DNA from: an uncultured Mycoplasmatota bacterium
GTDB taxonomy: Bacteria > Bacillota_I > Bacilli_A > RF39 > UBA660
Direction: 5' to 3'
DNA length: 14,715 nt
Assembly: GCA_900546055.1 (NCBI GenBank)
Contig: URBG01000030.1
Span: 1-14,715, forward strand
Positions 1 through 6,415 of the stretch are shown here, in pieces. Position 1 is the first letter of the stretch, and every line of letters begins with the position of its first letter. Under the pieces are notes generated by a model. That model did not search any database. It saw only the letters and a program-made list of their open reading frames with translations, and was not told the DNA's origin. The position numbers were made by a program, and so were the translations under genes.

Positions 1-28
1 ATTGTCAACTATTTCAATCGAAATTCAC

Positions 29-60
29 AAAAAAAACTTTAGTTATCACTTTAACTAAAG
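29..60 (-). terminator. Intrinsic terminator after rbfA
   Basis: Read on the minus strand, a perfect 9-bp stem (CTTTAGTTA with TAACTAAAG, positions 37-45 and 52-60, 6-nt loop) is followed by eight U residues (29-36). It lies 25 nt past the rbfA stop and ends the translation-factor operon. Confidence 0.9.
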
Positions 61-84
61 CTTGGCATGCATATAAAAACTGAA

Positions 85-441
85 TTAATTGTCAGTTTCT
101 AAAGTTTCTTCTTTGATTTCTTCTAAAATATTTTCAATTCTTTGGCCATATTCAATAGATTCATCATAAACGAAATTTAATTCAGGGATTTGTCTAATAT
201 CAATCCTGTCTCTTAATTCGTGTCTGATATAGCCAGCAGCGCTTTTTAAAGCTTTAGCGGTATCAGCTTTTTTATCGTCATTTAATACGGTATAATAAAT
301 TTTAGCAAAGCTTAAATCATTTGTAACTTTGGCATCGGTAATAGTTACAAACTTTATATCTTTATTTTTTACTTCTGTTTCTAAAATATAACTTATTTGC
401 TCGATTAAGGCATCGGCAATTCTTTCACTTTTAATACTCAT
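85..441 (-). CDS. rbfA: Ribosome-binding factor A (30S maturation)
   Basis: This 118-residue protein is recognised as RbfA, a single type-II KH-fold protein that binds the immature 30S subunit and helps mature the 5' end of 16S rRNA. The typical N-terminus (MSIKSERIADALIEQISYIL), the DLSFAKIYYTV strand region (about residues 42-52), the LRDRIDIRQIPELNF segment (about 76-90) and the acidic tail fit the family and its usual length of 110-130. The ATG at 441 has a strong SD (AAAGGAGGG, 447-455) 5 nt upstream. The gene is last in the rimP-nusA-ylxR-infB order, but a terminator and its own promoter separate it from infB, so it can be expressed independently. Confidence 0.95.
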   Translation of the reverse strand: MSIKSERIADALIEQISYILETEVKNKDIKFVTITDAKVTNDLSFAKIYYTVLNDDKKADTAKALKSAAGYIRHELRDRIDIRQIPELNFVYDESIEYGQRIENILEEIKEETLETDN

Positions 442-463
442 AATATCCCTCCTTTAGGATATT
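442..463 (-). repeat. Inverted repeat around the rbfA SD
   Basis: The 7-bp arms AATATCC (442-448) and GGATATT (457-463) flank an 8-nt centre, so the SD of rbfA would lie mostly in the loop of a possible mRNA hairpin. The predicted transcription start (about 460) may cut the upstream arm, so a role in translation is uncertain. Confidence 0.35.
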
Positions 464-466
464 TTT

Positions 467-495
467 ATTATAACAAATTATAAGTTATAGGTCAA
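467..495 (-). promoter_or_regulatory. Predicted sigma-A promoter for rbfA
   Basis: On the minus strand, TTGACC (490-495) and TATAAT (467-472) are separated by exactly 17 nt. The expected start is near 460, giving a leader of about 20 nt that carries the rbfA SD. The -35 box partly overlaps the U-tract of the terminator that follows infB. Confidence 0.75.
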
Positions 496-517
496 AAAAA
501 AGCGATAATTATCGCTT
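494..517 (-). terminator. Intrinsic terminator between infB and rbfA
   Basis: The stem AAGCGAT (500-506) pairs with ATCGCTT (511-517) around an AATT loop, and seven U residues follow on the minus strand (494-500). The core AGCGATAATTATCGCT is a perfect palindrome. The infB stop codon (509-511) is part of the hairpin. Confidence 0.8.
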
Positions 518-2593
518 AATTTCAACCATTTCGTAAGCTTCAATAACATCGCCTACTTTAATATCACTAAAGTTTTCAATGGTAATACCACATTCTAAAC
601 CTTTTTTGACTTCTTTAACACTATCTTTTTCTCTTTGAAGTGAGCCAATTTCGCCATCATAGATGACAACGCCATCTCTAATAACTCTGGCTTTACTATT
701 TCTAGTAATAGTTCCATCAATAACTAAAGAGCCTGCGATATTGCCAACTTTAGAAAATTTGAATATTTGTCTAATTTCAGCATTTCCTAAAATCTTTTCT
801 TCATATTCTGGATCTAGCATGCCTTTCATAGCTGCTTCCATTTCTTCAACTACTTTATAAATGATGTCATAAAGTCTAATTTCAACGCCTACTTCGTTAG
901 CTTTATCTTTAATTGCGTTATTTGGTCTAACATTGAAACCAATAATGATGGCATTTGAAGCTTCTGCTAAAACGATATCACTTTCGGTAATACCACCAAC
1001 GCTGCTTCTAATAACGTTAACTTTAACACCTTCTACATCAAGTTTTTCTAAAGAGTTTTTAACAGCTTCTGAACTGCCATTAACATCAGCTTTAATAATA
1101 ACATTAATTTCTTTTAGACCTTCGCCAATTTTAGAGAATAAATCTTCTAAAGAAACAGCCGTCTTTTTATTTATTTCTTTTAATCTTGCTTTGGTTTTTC
1201 TTTCCTCAGCAATATTTCTTGCTTGTTTTTCAGATTCAAAAGCCATAAATTTGTCACCAGCACATGGAACTTCATTTAGTCCTGTGATTTCAACTGGTTG
1301 CGCTGGATAAGCGGCGGTAATTTCTTCACCTTTGTCATTCTTTAAAGTTCTGATTTTACCATAAGCGGTTCCCACCACTACTGGGTCTCCTAGTCTCAAA
1401 GTACCGTTTTGAATTAAAACAGTAACAATCGGACCAACATGTTTATTCAATCTTGATTCAACAACTGTACCCATAGCATATCTATTTGGATTGGCTTTCA
1501 ATTCTTGCATTTCTGACACTAAGAGGATATTTTCCAATAATTCATTAATACCTTCACCGTTGGCAGCAGAAATTTTAGTGAAGATAGTGTCTCCACCCCA
1601 TTCTTCTGGCATTAATCCATATTCACCTAGTTCTTGCATAACTTTGTCTGGATTAGCACCTGGCTTATCCATTTTATTAATAGCTACTAAGATTGGAACT
1701 TCAGCAGCTTTTGCATGGTCAATCGCCTCTTTAGTTTGAGGCATAACGCCGTCATCAGCAGCAACAATAATAATAACAACATCAGTAATACTAGCGCCTC
1801 TTGCACGCATTTCAGTAAACGCGGCATGGCCTGGAGTATCAATAAAAGTAATTAATTTACCATCACATGTTACTTGATAAGCAGAAATAGCTTGAGTAAT
1901 TCCACCAGCTTCGGTTGAAACAACATCAGTTCTTCTGATTGCATCAAGTAAAGTAGTTTTACCATGGTCAACGTGACCCATGATCGTAACTACTGGAGGT
2001 CTATTTTCTAAATCTTTTTCATCATCATGAACTTCAAAATTTTCAAAATTAGTAATATCAGCTACGTCCTCTTTCTTTAGAGTTTTTCCGTAGTCTTCAA
2101 TTAATATTTCAGCATTTTCAAAAGTAATAGGACTATTGATATTTACCATTAGACCTAAAGCAAATAGCTTTTTAATGATTTCTGAACTTGGAACGCCAAT
2201 GGCATCAGCTAAGCTACCAATGGTCATATTTTCTTTATATAAAATAACATTTTCATTTTGAGCTGGTGCGTTACTTTGTAATTTTTCTTTATTTTTATAC
2301 ATAGCTTTCTTTTGTTTAGCTAAATCGTCTTTGTTTGCTGATAACTTTTCTTCTTTTGGTTTGGTTTCTTTTGGCTTAGCTTTTTTAGCTGGCGCTTTTG
2401 GCGCAACAACTTTCTCCTCGTAAGCTTCTTCGATTTCTTCATCAGTTTCTAAGTTATTATCTAATAAAACAATAGCGTCTTCATCTAATAAATCGTCAGC
2501 ATTATTAACATTAATATTTAACTCTTTACATTTATCTAAAATTGATTCGATTGTTCTATTAACATCTTCAGCATATTCTAATACACTCATCAT
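509..2593 (-). CDS. infB: Translation initiation factor IF-2
   Basis: IF-2 is the GTPase that brings fMet-tRNA to the 30S subunit and promotes subunit joining. Visible parts are a short charged, Lys/Glu/Ala-rich N-terminal region (about residues 1-115), the IF2-N helical domain (about 118-170), and the G domain with GHVDHGKT (about 205-212), GGITQ, DTPGH (about 251-255) and NKMD (about 305-308). The C-terminal beta-barrel and fMet-tRNA-binding domains follow. At about 694 residues it is a compact IF-2. The outermost possible start, a GTG at 2602, lies inside the SD (GAGGTG, 2600-2605), so the real start is one of two adjacent ATGs (2593 or 2590). I chose 2593, 6 nt from the SD. It follows ylxR closely, with no ylxQ between them. 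Confidence 0.96.
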   Translation of the reverse strand: MMSVLEYAEDVNRTIESILDKCKELNINVNNADDLLDEDAIVLLDNNLETDEEIEEAYEEKVVAPKAPAKKAKPKETKPKEEKLSANKDDLAKQKKAMYKNKEKLQSNAPAQNENVILYKENMTIGSLADAIGVPSSEIIKKLFALGLMVNINSPITFENAEILIEDYGKTLKKEDVADITNFENFEVHDDEKDLENRPPVVTIMGHVDHGKTTLLDAIRRTDVVSTEAGGITQAISAYQVTCDGKLITFIDTPGHAAFTEMRARGASITDVVIIIVAADDGVMPQTKEAIDHAKAAEVPILVAINKMDKPGANPDKVMQELGEYGLMPEEWGGDTIFTKISAANGEGINELLENILLVSEMQELKANPNRYAMGTVVESRLNKHVGPIVTVLIQNGTLRLGDPVVVGTAYGKIRTLKNDKGEEITAAYPAQPVEITGLNEVPCAGDKFMAFESEKQARNIAEERKTKARLKEINKKTAVSLEDLFSKIGEGLKEINVIIKADVNGSSEAVKNSLEKLDVEGVKVNVIRSSVGGITESDIVLAEASNAIIIGFNVRPNNAIKDKANEVGVEIRLYDIIYKVVEEMEAAMKGMLDPEYEEKILGNAEIRQIFKFSKVGNIAGSLVIDGTITRNSKARVIRDGVVIYDGEIGSLQREKDSVKEVKKGLECGITIENFSDIKVGDVIEAYEMVEIKR

Positions 2594-2599
2594 AATAAG

Positions 2600-2605
2600 C
2601 ACCTC
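2600..2605 (-). promoter_or_regulatory. Ribosome binding site that sets the infB start
   Basis: GAGGTG on the minus strand lies 6 nt before the ATG at 2593. It contains the GTG that would give a longer reading frame, which rules that start out. Confidence 0.8.
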
Positions 2606-2612
2606 TTTTCTA

Positions 2613-2870
2613 TTAATTTACAAATTTTTTTAATTCTTCAAATACTTCATCAGGAACTGTTGTTTCTAATACTTTATTTAAAACTTTGGTTTTTTGAGCT
2701 TTCTCAAAAACGGCTAAATCCTTTTTTAAATAAGCTCCGTGACCGTTTACTTTTCCAGTTTCGTCAACAACGATACCATTATCAGTACGAATGACTCTAA
2801 TTAATTCAGCTTTGGGCAGTTTTTCTCTAGTAACTACACACATGCGCATTGGTATTTTTCTTGGTTTCAT
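2613..2870 (-). CDS. ylxR: YlxR/RnpM family RNA-binding protein
   Basis: An 85-residue member of the YlxR (DUF448) family. The B. subtilis relative (RnpM) is reported to bind the RNase P RNA and modulate RNase P. The diagnostic start KPRKIPMRMCVVTREK, the strand with ELIRVIRT, and NGHGAYLKK (family usual: GRGAYLC/S, so Arg is replaced by His) are all present. A TTG at 2882 would add four residues and overlap nusA. I prefer the ATG at 2870, because it gives the usual family N-terminus and lies 1 nt after the nusA stop, pointing to translational coupling. No obvious strong SD is seen. It sits in the conserved slot between nusA and infB. Confidence 0.93.
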   Translation of the reverse strand: MKPRKIPMRMCVVTREKLPKAELIRVIRTDNGIVVDETGKVNGHGAYLKKDLAVFEKAQKTKVLNKVLETTVPDEVFEELKKFVN

Positions 2871-2871
2871 C

Positions 2872-4023
2872 TTAATCGACAATGCTTATGCCAAGCTCTT
2901 TAGCTTGTTCATAAGTTTTAACATCAATTTTATAGTGAGTTAATCTAGCGGCTAAACGAACGTTTAGGCCTTTTTTACCAATCGCAAGTGATAGATTTTC
3001 ATTATCGACAACAACCAAAGCTTCTTTTTTCTTATCATCTGTTACGAAAACATGAAGATTACGCGCCGGACTTAAAGCATTTTCAATGAATCTAGCATCA
3101 TCAGCGTCGTAAGGAACAACGTCAATTTTCTCACCATTTAATTCATCGATTATACGGCTTATACGGCTTCCTCTTTCACCAATACAAGCACCTACTGGAT
3201 CAACATTTGGGTTTTCTGAATAAACAGCAATTTTAGTACGATTACCAGCATCTCTAGCAACACTATATACTAAAATAATACCTTCATTAATTTCAGGAAT
3301 TTCTAATTCAAATAGTCTTTTTACAAAACCATAATGACTTCTTGAAAGTAAAATTAGTGGCCCTTTTGAATTGTTTTCAACTTTACTAATATATACTTTA
3401 ATACTAGAGCCCATTTTAATAGTTTCCCCAGGAATAATTTCGGTTTTTGGAAGAATTCCTTGAGTACGCCCTAAATCAATGTAATAATTACGAACGTCTT
3501 CCATTGCAACATTTCCAACAACCATTTCATCTTGTTTATCGGCAAATTCATTGTTGATAATTTCTCTTTCAGCTTCTCTTATTTTTTGAACAACTACTTG
3601 TTTAGCAGTAGCAGCAGCTACTCTACCAAAGTCTTTAGGTGTTACTTCCTCTTCAATAGTTTCGTCGATTTTAATATCAGGAACTATTTTACGAGCCTCT
3701 TCTAAAGTAATGTGAATACGATCATCAAAGTAATAATCTTTTTCGACTTCTTCTTCATTACCTTCTTCATCAGTAATGATTTCAGTTTCGTATTTGCCTT
3801 CTTCTTTTTCCCATTCTTCATTTAAAACAACTGTCTTGAATGAATAGATTTTGATATCGCCAGTTTCTCTATTGATATCAACTCTAACATTAGATAGTGA
3901 ATGATAATTCTTTTTATAAGCTGAGGTTAAAGCAAGTTCCATCGCATCATAAATTGTATCTTCATCAATACCCTTTTCTTTTGATAGCGCTTCTACAGCC
4001 TTTTTAAAACTTTTACCATCCAT
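2872..4023 (-). CDS. nusA: Transcription termination/antitermination factor NusA
   Basis: NusA binds RNA polymerase and nascent RNA, promoting pausing and intrinsic termination. Seen in order are the N-terminal RNAP-binding domain (about residues 1-140), the S1 domain, KH1 with GACIGERGSRI, and KH2 with AIGKKGLNVRLAARL. The protein ends just after KH2 (383 aa) with no C-terminal acidic repeats, as is usual in Bacillota. The N-terminal domain carries an acidic stretch (about residues 67-100, rich in EE, DEEGNEEE and EKDYYFDD) that looks longer than in common homologues. The start is ATG 4023, with AAGGAAGTG (4030-4038) 6 nt upstream. A longer frame beginning at 4056 would run through the end of rimP and is rejected. 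Only 1 nt separates it from the rimP stop. Confidence 0.96.
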   Translation of the reverse strand: MDGKSFKKAVEALSKEKGIDEDTIYDAMELALTSAYKKNYHSLSNVRVDINRETGDIKIYSFKTVVLNEEWEKEEGKYETEIITDEEGNEEEVEKDYYFDDRIHITLEEARKIVPDIKIDETIEEEVTPKDFGRVAAATAKQVVVQKIREAEREIINNEFADKQDEMVVGNVAMEDVRNYYIDLGRTQGILPKTEIIPGETIKMGSSIKVYISKVENNSKGPLILLSRSHYGFVKRLFELEIPEINEGIILVYSVARDAGNRTKIAVYSENPNVDPVGACIGERGSRISRIIDELNGEKIDVVPYDADDARFIENALSPARNLHVFVTDDKKKEALVVVDNENLSLAIGKKGLNVRLAARLTHYKIDVKTYEQAKELGISIVD

Positions 4024-4024
4024 T

Positions 4025-4279
4025 TTATTCACTTCCTTTCTCTTTTGAACATACATCTAAAACATAACTTTCACTTATTAAGTCAGCTTCATCTAAAAGT
4101 GGGTTAACAATATCATTAACAGTTACGCAATCGTTAATATTTATGTAGCCTTCTTTATCAATAACTAAAGTAAGAGTATTTATATTATTTTCATCTTTAC
4201 CATAAGTAACTTCATCTAATATATATCCTTTTTCAGTTATAGAGCTTTCTAATAAGTCTCTCACCTTTTCTTCAATCAT
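4025..4279 (-). CDS. rimP: Short RimP-like protein, N-terminal domain only
   Basis: RimP helps assemble the 30S subunit. This 84-residue protein matches the RimP N-terminal alpha/beta domain: the opening helix (EEKVRDLLESSITEKGYIL), the strand LTLVIDKEGYININDC (about residues 36-51), the helix VNDIVNPLLDE, and the YVLDV strand (about 72-76). It stops where the family's SSPG linker and C-terminal SH3-like domain should begin, whereas normal RimP is about 150 aa. The stop is followed after 1 nt by nusA with a good SD, so no coding remnant of the missing domain lies downstream. The ATG at 4279 has a strong SD (AGGAGGT, 4284-4290). First gene of the nusA-infB operon, as in other Bacillota; the identity rests on both position and sequence. 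Confidence 0.85.
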   Translation of the reverse strand: MIEEKVRDLLESSITEKGYILDEVTYGKDENNINTLTLVIDKEGYININDCVTVNDIVNPLLDEADLISESYVLDVCSKEKGSE

Positions 4280-4298
4280 GTTTACCTCCTACTACGTT

Positions 4299-4322
4299 AA
4301 AGAGTGGGATTGCCCACTCTTT
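4299..4322 (-). promoter_or_regulatory. Leader hairpin of the rimP-nusA operon
   Basis: A perfect 10-bp stem, AAAGAGTGGG with CCCACTCTTT (4299-4308 and 4313-4322), closes on a 4-nt loop. It lies between the predicted promoter and the rimP SD. On the minus strand the 3' arm ends in UUU and is followed by AACG, so it resembles an intrinsic terminator with a very weak U-tract. In B. subtilis this operon is reported to be autoregulated by NusA-dependent termination in its leader. By analogy this hairpin could be such an attenuator, although a processing site or mRNA stabiliser also fits. Confidence 0.7.
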
Positions 4323-4344
4323 TGTTACACGCGTTGTCAAATAC

Positions 4345-4373
4345 ATTATATCACAACTTATACGTTTTTTAAA
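4345..4373 (-). promoter_or_regulatory. Predicted promoter of the rimP-nusA-infB operon
   Basis: On the minus strand an extended -10 (TGATATAAT, 4345-4353) is present, with a weak TTTAAA 17 nt upstream (4368-4373). The expected start near 4338 gives a leader of roughly 60 nt that contains the perfect hairpin. Confidence 0.65.
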
Positions 4374-4377
4374 AGCT

Positions 4378-4410
4378 TTTTACTGAAATTAATTGCATTT
4401 ATCAGTAAAA
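4378..4410. repeat. Inverted repeat in the intergenic region
   Basis: The 9-bp arms TTTTACTGA (4378-4386) and TCAGTAAAA (4402-4410) are separated by 15 nt. There is no clean U-tract on either side, so it is at best a weak terminator for the possible minus-strand relic at 4416-4544. Confidence 0.4.
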
Positions 4411-4614
4411 CTATATTATTTTATGATGGTATTATGAAATATAGAACTAGTGAAATAAATTTTGTTGGCGAAGCACTTTGATAAAATTTCTATATTTAAA
4501 TTATCGTAAATCCTACCACGTTTGGTATAAACTTCAGCAATCAAATTATTTATTTTTTTAGTATAGCTAGTTTTCCTTTTTTATTTTACTATACATTTTT
4601 AATATTATATTTGT

Positions 4615-4652
4615 TTAAACTTTTTGGCAAAATATGTTATACTGTTGATAAT
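4615..4652 (+). promoter_or_regulatory. Predicted promoter of the ABC exporter genes
   Basis: An extended -10 TGTTATACT (4635-4643) is the likelier choice, with a poor -35 (TTAAAC, 4615-4620). An alternative pair, TTGGCA (4624-4629) and GATAAT (4647-4652) with 17-nt spacing, scores well but would start transcription inside the SD (GGGAAGG, 4658-4664). The exact start is therefore unresolved. Confidence 0.55.
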
Positions 4653-4669
4653 AGAATGGGAAGGTTCAT

Positions 4670-6415
4670 ATGGTTAAAGAATATTATGGGTTTGTTAAAA
4701 AATATTTAAAAGTGGCACAAATTAAAACTTCAACTTTATGTTTGATGTTTTTTACAGCTTTTTTTAACAAGGGATTACAATTACTAATTCCCCTTTTCGC
4801 AGCCTGGATCATTGATTATGCAACTAATGGTGATATTCATATGACCTTTACTAGTTTGATTTTTTTAATATTAACCTATGCCGGTGAACGTGCAACATTT
4901 TTTTGGAACTTACAAATTTATGGCCGAAATATGCACCACATGGTTACAACGTTAGAAAGTAAAATTGTAAACAAAGTAATTTCGGTCGATGAAAACTTTA
5001 CGAAAAAGGTTTCGAAAGGTAATTTATTTTCGACAATAAATAATGACTTGTATGATATTGGTGACTCTTTAGATTCGGTTGTTAATATGATAACGACGTT
5101 AATTCAAATTATTATTTTATTTTTTATCATTACCTTTTACAGCGTTCCAATTGCATTACTATTCTTGGTTTATGCTTTAGCCTTTACAATGTTTAGAAAT
5201 TGGGCGGATCGAAAAAGTGCCCACTATTTAACATACGAAAAAAAACAGGGAGACAAATACACTTCTTTATTTTCTCAAATCATTTCTGGGATGCAAGAAA
5301 TTAAAACTTTTAATATGTTTGATGACTTAATGCTTAAATTAAAGAAAACGCAAAAAAGATATTCTTATTATTTTGAAAAGAAAAGACATTATATGACTAT
5401 TAGGGGTAATGACTCTAGGTTGATTACTTATGGTTTTAGGCTTGCTATTTACATATATACTTTATATTTAATGGCAAATGGGGCTGGAATTGAATTACTA
5501 GTAGTCGTTATTGGTTACCATCAGTCTTTAGAAAGCTCTATAGATTATTTGATAAATTCTTCATCTTATTTTAGAGAATCAATGGTTTCGGTTGATCGTG
5601 TTAATAATATTTTAGATTATAGGGAACCGCAAAAAATTGATTATGGTGATTATAAAAATGATTTAATCAAAGGTGAAGTGGAATTTAAAAATGTTTCATT
5701 TGCGCACCGAGACAGAAAAATTTTAGATAATGTTAGTTTTAAAATTAAACCGCGATCTTTAACGATGATAGTTGGTCAAAGTGGAATGGGCAAAAGTTCA
5801 ATATTAAATTTAGTCCTACGTCTTTACAAAATTAACGAAGGTGAAATATTAATCGACGGCATTAATATCTATGATTATACTAAAGAAGTGCATTCAACTA
5901 ATGTTAGTGTGGTAACGCAAAAACCTTTTGTTTTTAACATGAGTATTCGAAAAAATTTGGATTTTGTCGACACAAATATTTTAAATCAAATTGAAGCTTG
6001 TCGCCGTGTAGGAATTCATGATTTTATTTCTAGTCTGCCACAAGGCTATAATACTATTTTGAGGGAAAACGGTTCTAATATTTCAGGTGGACAAAAACAG
6101 CTTATTGCTTTAGCTAGAACTTTACTTTCTAGATCGGAAATTTTACTATTTGATGAAATCACTTCTTCTTTGGATCCCGAGACAGGAAAACACATTATGA
6201 AATTAACTAAAGATTTAAAAAAGGATCATACTATTATAATGGTTACGCATAAGCCAGAGATGATGAAACACGCTGACAGAATTATTGTTTTGCATAATGG
6301 CAAAATTGTTGGTGATGGTAAACATAACGACTTGATCATGAACAATGAATATTATCGTTATTTACAAGCAAGAAAGTCTGTTAGTAAGTTTGGGGTGTTT
6401 GACAATGAAATATAG
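4670..6415 (+). CDS. ABC exporter half-transporter, subunit A
   Basis: A type-I (MsbA/LmrA-like) ABC exporter half: an N-terminal membrane domain with about six helices (residues ~20-300), then a nucleotide-binding domain (~335-581). Visible motifs are Walker A GQSGMGKSS (369-377), Q-loop Q417, signature ISGGQ (481-485), Walker B ILLFDE with catalytic Glu496, the SLD D-loop, and the H-loop His527. All catalytic residues appear intact, although the A-loop aromatic seems replaced by His (SFAHRD). The ATG at 4670 follows GGGAAGG by 5 nt. The last 11 nt overlap the next gene, a closely related half-transporter, so the two probably form a heterodimer. The substrate cannot be told from sequence; a drug, lipid or peptide is possible. 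Confidence 0.9.
   Translation: MVKEYYGFVKKYLKVAQIKTSTLCLMFFTAFFNKGLQLLIPLFAAWIIDYATNGDIHMTFTSLIFLILTYAGERATFFWNLQIYGRNMHHMVTTLESKIVNKVISVDENFTKKVSKGNLFSTINNDLYDIGDSLDSVVNMITTLIQIIILFFIITFYSVPIALLFLVYALAFTMFRNWADRKSAHYLTYEKKQGDKYTSLFSQIISGMQEIKTFNMFDDLMLKLKKTQKRYSYYFEKKRHYMTIRGNDSRLITYGFRLAIYIYTLYLMANGAGIELLVVVIGYHQSLESSIDYLINSSSYFRESMVSVDRVNNILDYREPQKIDYGDYKNDLIKGEVEFKNVSFAHRDRKILDNVSFKIKPRSLTMIVGQSGMGKSSILNLVLRLYKINEGEILIDGINIYDYTKEVHSTNVSVVTQKPFVFNMSIRKNLDFVDTNILNQIEACRRVGIHDFISSLPQGYNTILRENGSNISGGQKQLIALARTLLSRSEILLFDEITSSLDPETGKHIMKLTKDLKKDHTIIMVTHKPEMMKHADRIIVLHNGKIVGDGKHNDLIMNNEYYRYLQARKSVSKFGVFDNEI

Larger units (their letters stand above)
4280..4669. other. 390-bp divergent intergenic region
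   Basis: Both ends are explained: the rimP leader and promoter (4280-4373) and the ABC-transporter promoter (about 4610-4669). The middle holds an inverted repeat (4378-4410) and a minus-strand open stretch of 43 codons (4416-4544, TTG start, TAA stop) that includes VYTKRGRIYDN. That stretch has no SD and no recognised homology. It may be a gene relic or chance. No RNA gene was recognised. Confidence 0.5.

Noticed and set aside
663..1739. Three plus-strand open frames (663-860, 933-1310, 1491-1739)
   Set aside because: They lie antisense to the clearly coding infB and show only the hydrophobic/Ser-rich composition of shadow frames.
4278..4481. Plus-strand open frame of 67 codons over the rimP leader
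   Set aside because: It begins in the rimP start region, covers the leader hairpin and promoter, and has no SD or family-like sequence.
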